Assembly: GCA_023415495.1 (NCBI GenBank)
Contig: JAEZKK010000007.1
Location: forward strand, 1 to 64,000
DNA: 64,000 bases
Direction: 5' to 3'
From: Bacteroidota bacterium
Lineage (GTDB): Bacteria; Bacteroidota; Bacteroidia; Bacteroidales; P3
Shown here: piece after piece, positions 1-8,982 of the stretch
Numbering within the stretch: position 1 is the first letter of the stretch
Layout of the letters: each line of letters begins with the position of its first letter
Position numbers and translations under genes: made by a program
Notes under the pieces: model-generated
What the model was told of the DNA's origin: nothing
The model's database searches: none
What the model saw: only the letters and a program-made list of their open reading frames with translations

Positions 1-134
1 TCCTGATTTACACAAAACAGTTTTTTGAAAAAATTCTATCCTAATACTGTTTTTATACCCATATTTTATCTCCAAACACTAACTATCCAAAGCAAAATAC
101 ACAAAATCGTAACCAAAAAACAAAAAAAGAAATC

Positions 135-172
135 AAAAAAGGTCGTCTTACTATTGTAAAACGACCTTTTTT
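135..172. terminator. Bidirectional intrinsic terminator
   Basis: The arms GGTCGT (141-146) and ACGACC (161-166) pair, and inner TTAC/GTAA extends the stem across a C/A mismatch to a TATT loop. A-run on the left and T-run on the right make it work in both directions. It closes the DUF4293 gene (reverse strand, ending at 209) and probably a forward gene lying left of the window. A weaker inverted repeat, AAAACAGT (14-21) with ACTGTTTT (46-53), lies further left. Nothing else is recognisable in 1-134. Confidence 0.8.
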
Positions 173-208
173 GTAGATTATACTTTAGATTTGTATAATA
201 AATCTGGT

Positions 209-703
209 TTACCTCAACCTATCTGATGAGCGAACTATCCTTTCATCCTTTTTAATTGCTCTTTGAGCAAGTATTAATAATAATAATTGAAGTATGGGAA
301 AATAAGAAGATACTCCATAGCTAAGAGATGGTTTTGAATAAAGCTCAGCTATCTCTTTTTCCAAACCGTCAATTTTCAAAAAGAAAAGAAATCCAACATA
401 GATTGCTAATAAAAGAAATCCTGATGAAAGAACTTTTAATTGCAAACCCCTGTTTTTAAATAGAAAAATAGAGATTAGAGCAATTAATCCCACTCCTATT
501 TGCATAAATATTAATGAGTATGCAGGAGTTGTTTGAACAACAGCATCAGATTTTAATGAAACCTGACTTGGGATAAAAGTGTAAAGCTCATGAAATTCCA
601 AGCCTTTGAAATTAAATGTAAAGACTGCAAGTGGGAAAAAGAAAGTAGCCACACTTAGCAATACAACAAAAAATAGCCATAATGTTTGAATCCTTTGAAT
701 CAT
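209..703 (-). CDS. DUF4293 family integral membrane protein
   Basis: A 164-residue protein with four predicted membrane segments at about 8-30, 63-82, 91-110 and 132-148. The N-terminus MIQRIQTLWL and the C-terminus ending in DERIVRSSDRLR are the two most characteristic parts of the DUF4293 family, which is restricted to Bacteroidota and has no established function. The segment between helices one and two (about 31-60) probably faces the periplasm. It is transcribed alone, from a consensus promoter at 732-761, and ends in a terminator at 135-172. Length and both ends look complete. The family call rests on the end motifs; role unknown. Confidence 0.8.
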   Translation of the reverse strand: MIQRIQTLWLFFVVLLSVATFFFPLAVFTFNFKGLEFHELYTFIPSQVSLKSDAVVQTTPAYSLIFMQIGVGLIALISIFLFKNRGLQLKVLSSGFLLLAIYVGFLFFLKIDGLEKEIAELYSKPSLSYGVSSYFPILQLLLLILAQRAIKKDERIVRSSDRLR

Positions 704-731
704 ATTAATTTTTTTTTATTTTAACGCCTTG

Positions 732-761
732 CAAAGATATTATTTTTCTACTTAATGACAA
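732..761 (-). promoter_or_regulatory. Promoter of the DUF4293 gene
   Basis: On the reverse strand, TTG (761-759), 19 bases, then TATCTTTG (739-732) matches the Bacteroidetes -33/-7 consensus exactly. The ATG at 703 is about 23 bases past the expected start of transcription. Confidence 0.8.
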
Positions 762-812
762 GAAAATTTATATACCAAGTAGAGATACAGAAATAAAAAA
801 ACAAGAAAAAAA

Positions 813-843
813 TTGTGAAAGAGGATATTAATTCTTTACTTTG
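813..843 (+). promoter_or_regulatory. Promoter of the DUF5686 gene
   Basis: TTG (813-815) followed after 20 bases by TTACTTTG (836-843), one mismatch from TAnnTTTG. It lies 40 bases before the ATG at 883 and is divergent from the DUF4293 promoter. Confidence 0.55.
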
Positions 844-882
844 CAGATAATTAATTTAATATGACTATATAAATTTAAAGTT

Positions 883-3363
883 ATGAAGATAAAAGCAATT
901 ATATGTTTGATGTTAATGGCTAGTATTCAATCTAATGCTCAAAAACTAATAGGGAAAATTACAGATCAGGATAAGAAACCTCTTCCTTATTCAAGTATAT
1001 ATAAGGTTGATTCATGGATTGGAGCTACATCTAATAAGGATGGTTATTACTCATTAAACTTAGAAGAAGGAAGACATATTATTGAGTTTAGACTTATAGG
1101 TTATAAAACAAAAAGGGATACCATATTTATAAAGCAAGGAGAAGTAATAAGAAGAAATATATCGCTTATTGGGGAAAATTATGAGCTTAATGAGGTTGAA
1201 ATAGCTTATGGAGAAGATCCAGCAGTTGGCATTATCCGTAATGTGATTAAAAATAAAGAAACATATTTAAGGGAGAATAATAGGTATATAAGTCAGAACT
1301 TCACTAAAAGTGTTTTTAAATTTGCAGGATTTGAAATTGGGGATAGGTTTATGGGATTTAAGGTTACTCCACTAATGAGAAAGGAATTTGATTCTATTAT
1401 GGAGAGTGATTATAAGAGAAATGATGGTTATTTCTACACCTCTGAGAGTGAAACAATGTATTATAGAAATAATGATAAGAAAAAAGAAGTAATGATAAGC
1501 TCAAGAGTAAGTGGAGATCCTAAAGGCTTTAGTTTTAATTTTTCTCAAGTCTATAATCTTGATTTTTATGAGAATCTTATAAATCTAAATATTACCGACA
1601 AACTATTTATCTCTCCATTTTCAACCTATGCTTTTACTCATTATAGGTATTTCCTGATTGGGACGTATAATGATAATAACCTATTAATTAATAAAATAAA
1701 GATAATTCCAAAGAATAAATACGATAATTGTTTCTATGGTTATGTATATATAATTGATTCTCTTTGGAGGATTCAATCTTTGGATTTAAGTATTAAAAAG
1801 GAAAACAATCTAATGTTTTTTGACTCTATAAATTTCCAGCAAACTTATAGTAATATTGAAAAAGATATATGGAAACCAACTAAAAGCACTCAATTAGCAT
1901 ACGGAAATATCTCAATTTTAGGAATGAATATTTATGCTAATCTGGATTTTAATTCTATTGCTCAAAGCTTTGATTTCAACCCTCTATTTCAAAAAGATTT
2001 CTTTAATAAGGAATTAATCTCTATTAATAAGGATGCAAACAAAAAGGATTCTCTCTATTGGATAGAAAAAAGTCCTATACCTATTAATAATACAGAGATT
2101 GAATTTTATAGGCAAAGCGATAGTGCTTATTGGGCAAATAATAACCAAGATACTATACAAAAGAGAGATAGTATTTCAAATAGATTTCGTTTAATGAATA
2201 TCTTTACAGGATATACATATAATAATAGTATAGAGAAATACTCTCATAGCTTCAATTTTATAGAGTCTTTAGCCTTTAATACAGTTATGGGCTGGAATAT
2301 TGGAATGAACTATAAGTATTCTAAAGACTTCACTGAGTTTAATAAACTATCTCTTAGTATTAATCCTAAATATGGGTTTTCAGATAAGGAGTTTAGGATA
2401 AATACCGTATTATTATGGAATTATAATATTGAGAATCTGGAAGGAATTAAAATAGCTGCAGGATATAAAGATGCAGTTAATATATCTGGATTCAAACTTA
2501 ATAACCTATTAAATACCTTCTATACAGAGGTTTTAGGACAGAACTATATGAAGATTTACTCTAATACATATTTAATTATAAATCATTATAGAGAACTCTT
2601 TACTGGAATGAATATGTTTATTAGTAGTGAAATATCTCAAAGACAAGCATTGGTAAATCATGCTTTTCAGAAATGGACTAAATTGGGCAAGTTTACAAGT
2701 AATAACCCCTTAATCCCTAATAATGATAATTTAGCATTTGATAATTCCAACTTATTTAGTATAGATTTATTTTTAGAATACCAGCCTGGAATGAAGTATT
2801 ATTCCCTTCCTCATAAGACTAGGATAAAATCAAAATACCCTATTTTAAAACTTAGATATAAGAAAGCTATTCCTATAAATAAAGATATTGAGGGGCTTTG
2901 GGCTGATTATGATTTAATTGAATTCAAGCTTAATTACACTAAACAATTTGGGAAATATGGGCGTGGTAATCTTATTGGAAAGACTGGAAAATTCCTTAAT
3001 ACTAATAATATGATACTTGCCGATTATAAACATTATAATGGAAATAGGTTTCATTTAGGTTCATTTAGTAATGAAAGTTTTAGGGCTCTGCCTTATTATA
3101 AATTCTCAACTAATAAGGAATATATTGAATTTCATTATCTTCATAGCTTTAATAGATATATATTCAATAAACTACCATTATTAAGAAAGACTGAATTAAG
3201 TGAGGAATTAGGTTTTCATCTCTTAAGCAATGAGTTTAATCCCCCATATATGGAAATTAGTTTTGGAATAAAGAATATATTTAAAATCTTCTCACTTAAC
3301 TATAGCTATGGATTTCAAAAGGATAACCCTTCATATAATATGATTACTATTAGCTTGTTTTAA
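883..3363 (+). CDS. DUF5686 outer-membrane protein with carboxypeptidase-regulatory-like domain
   Basis: An 826-residue protein. A signal peptide (1-19, cleaved after SNA) precedes a CarboxypepD_reg-like beta-sandwich (about 21-105, from LIGKITDQDKKPLPYSSI to the YKTKRDT strand). The stretch DPAVGIIRNVIKNK (about 113-126) is the signature that opens DUF5686. The rest is rich in aromatic residues and alternating strands, with YSYGF and a terminal TISLF, which fits an outer-membrane beta barrel. Members of this family occur widely in Bacteroidota and are often annotated as TonB-receptor-like, but there is no plug domain here. Complete and monocistronic or co-transcribed with the htrA-like gene 77 bases downstream. 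Function is unknown; structural maintenance or import at the outer membrane is a guess. Confidence 0.82.
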   Translation: MKIKAIICLMLMASIQSNAQKLIGKITDQDKKPLPYSSIYKVDSWIGATSNKDGYYSLNLEEGRHIIEFRLIGYKTKRDTIFIKQGEVIRRNISLIGENYELNEVEIAYGEDPAVGIIRNVIKNKETYLRENNRYISQNFTKSVFKFAGFEIGDRFMGFKVTPLMRKEFDSIMESDYKRNDGYFYTSESETMYYRNNDKKKEVMISSRVSGDPKGFSFNFSQVYNLDFYENLINLNITDKLFISPFSTYAFTHYRYFLIGTYNDNNLLINKIKIIPKNKYDNCFYGYVYIIDSLWRIQSLDLSIKKENNLMFFDSINFQQTYSNIEKDIWKPTKSTQLAYGNISILGMNIYANLDFNSIAQSFDFNPLFQKDFFNKELISINKDANKKDSLYWIEKSPIPINNTEIEFYRQSDSAYWANNNQDTIQKRDSISNRFRLMNIFTGYTYNNSIEKYSHSFNFIESLAFNTVMGWNIGMNYKYSKDFTEFNKLSLSINPKYGFSDKEFRINTVLLWNYNIENLEGIKIAAGYKDAVNISGFKLNNLLNTFYTEVLGQNYMKIYSNTYLIINHYRELFTGMNMFISSEISQRQALVNHAFQKWTKLGKFTSNNPLIPNNDNLAFDNSNLFSIDLFLEYQPGMKYYSLPHKTRIKSKYPILKLRYKKAIPINKDIEGLWADYDLIEFKLNYTKQFGKYGRGNLIGKTGKFLNTNNMILADYKHYNGNRFHLGSFSNESFRALPYYKFSTNKEYIEFHYLHSFNRYIFNKLPLLRKTELSEELGFHLLSNEFNPPYMEISFGIKNIFKIFSLNYSYGFQKDNPSYNMITISLF

Positions 3364-3440
3364 TACAACATTTTTAAGCCATAATCGTTATCTTCTTTAG
3401 TTATTTAATTATTGTTTAATCAACTAAAAACTTAAAGAAT

Positions 3441-4802
3441 ATGAAGAATAATATCTTGAAAACCGTTGTTTTAATCAGCTTTACCCTATTATTTTACAAT
3501 TGCACAAAGGCTCAAAAAAGCCCTTATATCGACTTTACACAGGCTGCAGAACATACTGTACATGCTGTTGTTCACATACAGTGCGAATACTCTCAGCAGA
3601 CTCTTTTCTACGAAGATTTCTTTGGATTTCTAAATCCACAGCTAAGAAATAGGACTTATCAAACCTCAGGTTCTGGAGTAATAATAAAAGAAAATGGATA
3701 TATTATTACTAATAATCACGTAGTTCAAGATGCGGATAAGATTCAAGTAACACTAAATGATAAAAGGACATTTAAGGCAGAGATAATAGGTAACGACCCC
3801 TCGGCTGACTTAGCAGTACTTAAGATTGAGGCTAAGGAGCTGCCTATAATTGAGTTTGGAGATAGCGATAAGACCAAGATAGGTCAATGGGTGCTAGCAG
3901 TTGGCAATCCCTTTAACCTTACTTCCACAGTTACCGCAGGTATTATCAGTGCTAAGGCAAGGAACCTTAATATATTAGGAAAGAAGATGGCAGAGGAGCC
4001 TTTGGACTTCTTTATCCAAACAGATGCTGCTGTAAACTCTGGAAATAGTGGGGGTGCACTTGTGGATACTGAGGGTAAACTTATTGGAATAAATACTGCT
4101 ATTGCCTCAAATACTGGTTCCTATTCGGGTTATTCCTTTGCAATTCCATCTAATATAGTAAAGAAAATATCCAATGACCTTATTAAATACGGCATTACTC
4201 AAAAGGCATATCTTGGATTAAATATTGCTGAAATTGATTCTAGATTGGCAGAAAATAAGAATATAAAGGAAATTAAAGGACTGTATATAGCTTCTATTAT
4301 CGAGGGTGGTGCTGCGGATAAATCCAATCTTAAGGAAGGAGATATTATAACAAAGATTAATGATAAGAATATTAATTCCCTGGCAGAAATGAATGAAATC
4401 CTTTCTCAAAGCTCGCCAGGAGATAAGATTGAGGTAGTATTTGAAAGAGAAAACAATATAAAATCCAAGACAATTACCCTATTAAATGAAATAGGAACCA
4501 CCTCAATAATAAAAGCAGAAGAGATTAGTAAATACGAAAGTCTTGGAGCTGAATTTAGGGAATTAACCTCCAAAGAGAGGAATCAATACAAGATTAAAAC
4601 CGCAGTAGTAGTAGAAAACACTAAAAACTCTGTTTTTGCTAATATCGGAATAAGAAATGGTTTTATAATTACAAGCATAGATAAGATGCCAATTTCCAAA
4701 CTAAAAGACCTGGATTTGCTTAAAACAAAGAAAGGAAAAGTGGTAATTGAGGGTTTTTATCCTAATGATTTTCGCACCTTCTACTATGTAATTATGCTTT
4801 AA
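3441..4802 (+). CDS. HtrA/Deg-family periplasmic serine protease
   Basis: A 453-residue trypsin-like protease of envelope quality control. The catalytic triad can be read as His93 (TNNHVV), Asp123 (SADLAVL) and Ser203 (GNSGGAL). A PDZ domain spans about 250-345 (YLGLNI ... GLYIASIIEGGAA ... GDIITKIND) and a second, degenerate PDZ spans about 360-450. The N-terminus is a signal peptide; a Cys at 21 (LLFYNC) is a weak lipobox, so cleavage after KAQ (25) by signal peptidase I is also possible. HtrA enzymes degrade misfolded secreted proteins, with PDZ domains sensing exposed C-termini. It follows the DUF5686 outer-membrane protein, consistent with envelope work. Between this gene and rpoD no terminator is evident. 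Confidence 0.92.
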   Translation: MKNNILKTVVLISFTLLFYNCTKAQKSPYIDFTQAAEHTVHAVVHIQCEYSQQTLFYEDFFGFLNPQLRNRTYQTSGSGVIIKENGYIITNNHVVQDADKIQVTLNDKRTFKAEIIGNDPSADLAVLKIEAKELPIIEFGDSDKTKIGQWVLAVGNPFNLTSTVTAGIISAKARNLNILGKKMAEEPLDFFIQTDAAVNSGNSGGALVDTEGKLIGINTAIASNTGSYSGYSFAIPSNIVKKISNDLIKYGITQKAYLGLNIAEIDSRLAENKNIKEIKGLYIASIIEGGAADKSNLKEGDIITKINDKNINSLAEMNEILSQSSPGDKIEVVFERENNIKSKTITLLNEIGTTSIIKAEEISKYESLGAEFRELTSKERNQYKIKTAVVVENTKNSVFANIGIRNGFIITSIDKMPISKLKDLDLLKTKKGKVVIEGFYPNDFRTFYYVIML

Positions 4803-4881
4803 TTTTAGGTTTTATTTGATAATCAAAACAATACAATTATGTAATTGTTAATAACTCGTTAGTAACTTTTTGGTATATATG

Positions 4882-4912
4882 TAAATTTGACCCTTTTAGT
4901 GTTTTATATTTG
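4882..4912 (+). promoter_or_regulatory. Tandem -7 elements upstream of rpoD
   Basis: Two TAnnTTTG elements occur in the forward direction, TAAATTTG (4882-4889) and TATATTTG (4905-4912), 56-79 bases before the rpoD ATG. No TTG at the ideal 19-base distance precedes the second one (the nearest, 4887-4889, is 15 bases away), so which is used is unclear. Confidence 0.5.
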
Positions 4913-4967
4913 CAAAATAAAATCTTTGTAAAGGCAAGATTGCTCAAAAATATTAAAAAGTTATATT

Positions 4968-5831
4968 ATGAGACAACTTAAAATTGGAAAATCAATTACC
5001 AATAGAGAAATCGGTACCTTGGATAAATTTCTTCAAGACGTCAGTAAAGAAGAAATGGTTAGCCCCGAGGAAGAAGTAATTTTAGCACAAAAAATCCTTC
5101 AAGGCGATGAAGAAGCTTTAGAAAAACTAATTAAAGCTAATCTTAGATTCGTTATTTCCGTTGCCAAACAATACCAAAACCAAGGTCTAAGCCTTCAGGA
5201 TCTAATCAATGAAGGGAATCTTGGATTGATTAAGGCAGCAAAGAGGTTCGATCACACAAGGGGGTTTAAGTTTATTTCCTATGCAGTTTGGTGGATAAGA
5301 CAAAGTATTTTACAAGCCCTTGCAGAGCAGAGCAGAATAGTTAGATTGCCCCTAAATCAGGTAGGAACTCTTGGCAAATTCAAGAAAGAAAGCTCGAGAT
5401 TAGAACAAATCTATGAAAGAGCCCCCTCGATAGATGAGATTGCGGAGCAATTGGAAATGAACCCAAGCAGATTATCAGATGTAATTAGGATTTCTTCAAA
5501 AGCTGTTTCTATGGATGCTCCTCTTCTAAGTGATGAGGATACAAACCTAATTGATATATATATTGATGAGGAAGCCCAAGGACCTGATTCTTCTATTATG
5601 AGAGAATCTCTTGGCAAGGAGCTCCAACGTTCCCTAAGTATTTTAAATGATAGAGAAAGGGAAATAATACATCAATTCTTTGGAATAGGACAGGAATTTG
5701 GATATACTTTAGATGAAATTGCGGTAAAACACTCCCTCCCAAGAGAAAGAGTAAGACAAATTAGAGATAGAGCGATTAAAAGACTAAAGAACAGAGCAAT
5801 AACCCAAGACTTAATGTCATATCTCGGATAA
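4968..5831 (+). CDS. rpoD: Primary sigma-70 factor (RpoD/SigA type)
   Basis: A 287-residue sigma factor, short because it lacks the large region 1.1 and the non-conserved insert of proteobacterial RpoD, as usual in Bacteroidota. Region 1.2 is at about 13-50, region 2 at about 58-115 (NLRFVISVAKQY, GNLGLIKAAKRFD, then FISYAVWWIRQ for -10 recognition and melting), region 3 at about 116-195, and region 4 at about 225-285 with the helix-turn-helix YTLDEIAVKHSLPRERVRQIRDRAI. It directs RNA polymerase to the TTG/TAnnTTTG promoters seen throughout the window. Its stop codon lies at the edge of a 22-bp-period palindrome array. Confidence 0.95.
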   Translation: MRQLKIGKSITNREIGTLDKFLQDVSKEEMVSPEEEVILAQKILQGDEEALEKLIKANLRFVISVAKQYQNQGLSLQDLINEGNLGLIKAAKRFDHTRGFKFISYAVWWIRQSILQALAEQSRIVRLPLNQVGTLGKFKKESSRLEQIYERAPSIDEIAEQLEMNPSRLSDVIRISSKAVSMDAPLLSDEDTNLIDIYIDEEAQGPDSSIMRESLGKELQRSLSILNDREREIIHQFFGIGQEFGYTLDEIAVKHSLPRERVRQIRDRAIKRLKNRAITQDLMSYLG

Positions 5832-5907
5832 TTTACTCTAAAGCAAAATAAGACTTACTCTAACGATGCTTTAGACTTAGTCTAATTTATGCTTAGACTA
5901 AGTCTAA
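5827..5907. repeat. Array A: 22-bp-period palindromes between rpoD and dnaX
   Basis: TTAGACTTAGTCTAA (5871-5885) and TTAGACTAAGTCTAA (5893-5907) are 15-bp palindromes with a single central base, starting exactly 22 bases apart. A decayed copy, TAAGACTTACTCTAA, starts at 5849, again 22 bases upstream. At 5827 a further decayed copy retains the right half TTACTCTAA and includes the rpoD stop codon. So there are four units in register, two intact. The array ends 85 bases before the dnaX -7 element. The palindromes have no loop and no U-run, so they are not terminators; dimeric protein sites on one face of the helix is the simplest reading. Confidence 0.8.
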
Positions 5908-5991
5908 ATTCATACCTCTGATTATCTTCATATTAAACCAAACAAGGAGAAAGAAATTTAAAATAAAGGCTTAGATAATAAAAGTATTTCG

Positions 5992-5999
5992 TATTTTTG
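5992..5999 (+). promoter_or_regulatory. -7 element of dnaX
   Basis: TATTTTTG at 5992-5999, 31 bases before the dnaX ATG. No good TTG is present at the -33 position. Confidence 0.5.
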
Positions 6000-6030
6000 A
6001 CAGATAATTTACAAATCACGCTAAAGAAAA

Positions 6031-7689
6031 ATGGATAATTATATTGTTTCGGCTCGAAAATACAGACCAAGTAATTTTAAATCCGTAGTTGGACAATCGC
6101 ATATAACCACTACATTACAAAATGCTATAAGGAATAATCAGATAGCTCAGGCATTTTTATTCTGCGGACCAAGAGGAGTTGGGAAAACTACTTGTGCAAG
6201 AATTTTGGCTAAAACAATAAATTGCACCAATCTTACCCAGGAAAATGAAGCATGTAATGAATGCGAAAGTTGTAAGAGTTTTAACACTAACTCTTCGTTT
6301 AATATATTCGAACTCGACGCAGCATCGAACAATTCAGTAGAAGATATCCGCACCTTGGTTGACCAAGTCAGGATACCTCCCCAAGGCAGCCATTATAAAG
6401 TATATATAATTGACGAGGTACATATGCTATCATCAGCAGCATTTAATGCCTTTTTAAAAACCTTGGAAGAACCACCACCATACGCAAAATTCATACTTGC
6501 CACAACCGAAAAGCATAAGATAATACCAACCATACTTTCTCGTTGTCAGATATTTGACTTCCATAGAATCTTAAATGAAGATATTACAAACCACCTTGAA
6601 TATATTGCAAAGATTGAGAATATAGAGTTTGACAAGCAGGCATTGCATATAATTGCAGAGAAATCAGATGGGGGATTAAGGGATGCCCTTTCTATGTTTG
6701 ACCAATTAGTTTCCTTTACAAGGGGGAATCTAAGCTATGAGAATATAATTGAGAACCTGAATATATTGGACTATGACTATTATTTTAAGATAGTTGACCA
6801 TATATTAGAATGCGATATTCCTAAGACTTTATTAGTATTTAATGATATTTTGGATAAGGGATTTGAGGGTTTACACTTTATTAATGGACTTGCATCTCAT
6901 TTTAGGAACCTATTAGTATGCAAGGATGAATCCACAATTAAGCTATTGGATATTAGCGATGAATTAAAGAATAAATACATAACTCAAGCGAGGAAATCAA
7001 ATACTACATTTATACTTAGAGCACTTGACTTTGCCAATACATCTTCTATAGAGTACAAAGAATCCTCGAATAGAAGGCTATGTATAGAGATTAGCCTATT
7101 AAAGATGGCTAATATAATGAATAAGATAAACCCTACTTCGATTCCAGAGGGTCAAGAAAAAAAAAAGTCTGAACCAATAGTAGAGGAAGAAAAACCCATA
7201 ATAAAAACCCAGGAAAAACCCTTAGAAACAAAGATAAATATACCTAAACGTACAAGTATATCGATAAATGCCGACCCTAATGAAACTCTTTTAGAGATTG
7301 AGAAACTTGAGAAAAGCAAGGTGATAAACTTGGATTATAATTTATTTCTAAGCATTTGGGATGAGATTGCAGAAGAGTTTAAGGATAAGAATCCTAATTT
7401 ATACTTTACATTTAAGAATAGCGAATTAGTCGATAACCAGAATAATTCGGTTACGATAAAGGTTTTAAACTCCTTTCAAGAGGCGGAGATAAACAATATA
7501 AAGTATGAATTAACTAAGCAAATAAAGCGGAAGACTAATTGCGAAAATTTTCAATTAATAACACATGTTGCTAAAGTTGAAAAGAAATCAATAATATATA
7601 TGCCCAGAGATAAGTATGAGTTTTTAAAGGAAAAACAACCTAATTTAATCAAACTAAGGGCAGAATTTGATTTAGATATTGACTTTTAA
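6031..7689 (+). CDS. dnaX: DNA polymerase III subunit gamma/tau
   Basis: A 552-residue clamp-loader ATPase. The Walker A motif GPRGVGKT is at 46-53, the zinc cysteines are Cys65, Cys75, Cys78 and Cys81, Walker B is IIDEVH at about 126-131, and the SRC arginine-finger motif is at 170-172. Domain III (about 215-360) mediates oligomerisation. A Lys/Glu-rich linker (about 375-420) separates a C-terminal domain of about 130 residues, the tau-like tail. The loader places the beta clamp on primed DNA and bridges polymerase cores. The antiporter gene begins 13 bases after the stop codon, so the two may share a transcript. No programmed frameshift signal of the E. coli kind was noticed. Confidence 0.95.
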   Translation: MDNYIVSARKYRPSNFKSVVGQSHITTTLQNAIRNNQIAQAFLFCGPRGVGKTTCARILAKTINCTNLTQENEACNECESCKSFNTNSSFNIFELDAASNNSVEDIRTLVDQVRIPPQGSHYKVYIIDEVHMLSSAAFNAFLKTLEEPPPYAKFILATTEKHKIIPTILSRCQIFDFHRILNEDITNHLEYIAKIENIEFDKQALHIIAEKSDGGLRDALSMFDQLVSFTRGNLSYENIIENLNILDYDYYFKIVDHILECDIPKTLLVFNDILDKGFEGLHFINGLASHFRNLLVCKDESTIKLLDISDELKNKYITQARKSNTTFILRALDFANTSSIEYKESSNRRLCIEISLLKMANIMNKINPTSIPEGQEKKKSEPIVEEEKPIIKTQEKPLETKINIPKRTSISINADPNETLLEIEKLEKSKVINLDYNLFLSIWDEIAEEFKDKNPNLYFTFKNSELVDNQNNSVTIKVLNSFQEAEINNIKYELTKQIKRKTNCENFQLITHVAKVEKKSIIYMPRDKYEFLKEKQPNLIKLRAEFDLDIDF

Positions 7690-7701
7690 TAATCGAATAA
7701 T

Positions 7702-8982
7702 ATGGGAGAGGAATTAATATTTCTTGGGGCTTTAGTCTTTGCTGCACATCTTTTTTCTATGATATTCTCTAAGAAGAAGATTCCAGATGTATTATTATTA
7801 ATGATAATAGGTATAATTATTGGACCCATACTAAAACTTGTAAAGCCCGATTTTATGGGAAGTGCAGGGGCAATATTCACCTCAATAACCCTTATAGTAA
7901 TCCTTTTTGAAGGAGGAATAGACATAAGTATTAATGATTTAAAGAAATCCTGGAAATCCACAATAAGGCTATCTATAAACTCTGTAATTTTATCAATATT
8001 ATTAGTAAGTTTATTCGGATTAATATTCCAACTATCAATAATTAATAGTTTAATATTAGGTGTTATACTCTCAGGGACATCCTCAGCAGTAGTTATCCCT
8101 CTTACTCAGCACTTAAAATTAGGCAAAGAAACTAAGACAGTCCTTGTATTAGAAAGTGCAATTACTGATATTATTTGTTTTGTATTAGCATTAGCTTTAA
8201 TGGAATCCGAAAGAGCAGGAGGAGGATTAAACTTTGGAAAGATAACTGGAGGAGTAGCTTCTTCCTTTATAATGGCAACAATATTTGGCGTTATAGGAGG
8301 TATTCTTTGGTCGAGTCTTTTACATAAGGTAAGGAATTTCAAAAACTCAATATTCCTTACACCTGCCTATGCATTTGTAATTTATGGGATTGTAGAATAT
8401 CTTGGGTTCTCTGGAGCAATTGCAGCCCTAACTCTTGGTATAACTATGGCTAATATTCAATACTTTAATTTCCCTTTTTTAGAAAAATACCAAAGAGACA
8501 GAAATCTTAATCTAACTGAAACAGAAAAGTCTTTTATAAGCGAGATAGTATTTGTTCTCAAAACCTTTTTCTTTGTTTATATTGGTATTTCCATTCCTTT
8601 TAATAATATAATTGCATTATCAGCAGGTCTAATTATCACCATAATTCTAATGATAATGAGATTATTTGTTTCTAAATACACTGCTCCATCTTCTGCTAAT
8701 GGGTTTGATAAAAGTGTTATTGCTCTAATGATTCCGAAAGGATTAGCAGCAGCTGTATTAGCGTCAATACCTGAACAAATGGGTTTACCACAGGGCGATA
8801 TTATCAAATCAATTGTATTCTCAACAGTGTTATTCTCTATACTTGCCTGCTCTATTATGATATTTGTAATTGAGAAATATCCTAAAGCAAATATTATGTT
8901 GAGATACCTATTTAACCCAAAGAAGAATAAAACAAAAATATCAAGTAAAGAATCAAAAGACTTTGATAATACTAATTCTTAA
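7702..8982 (+). CDS. CPA-type cation:proton antiporter
   Basis: A 426-residue membrane protein with about 12 hydrophobic segments, of the Na+/H+ exchanger (CPA1/CPA2) superfamily. ILFEGGIDIS (about 72-81) and ESAITDIICF (about 149-158, carrying the acidic residue expected in transport) are typical of the family, as is the late MIPKGLAAAVLASIP segment. It lacks the C-terminal TrkA-N or TrkA-C domains of KefB-type proteins. The ion (Na+ or K+) cannot be told from sequence. It converges on trkH, and the two coding regions overlap by 11 bases at their ends. Confidence 0.85.
   Translation: MGEELIFLGALVFAAHLFSMIFSKKKIPDVLLLMIIGIIIGPILKLVKPDFMGSAGAIFTSITLIVILFEGGIDISINDLKKSWKSTIRLSINSVILSILLVSLFGLIFQLSIINSLILGVILSGTSSAVVIPLTQHLKLGKETKTVLVLESAITDIICFVLALALMESERAGGGLNFGKITGGVASSFIMATIFGVIGGILWSSLLHKVRNFKNSIFLTPAYAFVIYGIVEYLGFSGAIAALTLGITMANIQYFNFPFLEKYQRDRNLNLTETEKSFISEIVFVLKTFFFVYIGISIPFNNIIALSAGLIITIILMIMRLFVSKYTAPSSANGFDKSVIALMIPKGLAAAVLASIPEQMGLPQGDIIKSIVFSTVLFSILACSIMIFVIEKYPKANIMLRYLFNPKKNKTKISSKESKDFDNTNS

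Noticed and set aside
3441..3520. HtrA as a lipoprotein with Cys21
   Set aside because: The LLFYNC sequence fits the lipobox poorly (Asn at -1, Tyr at -2); a signal peptidase I site at KAQ is as good.
4815..4861. A further array before rpoD: TTTGATAATCAAA, ACAATTATGTAATTGT, TAACTCGTTA
   Set aside because: Three palindromes are close but their centres are 19.5 and 16 bases apart and the sequences are different, so no period is supported.
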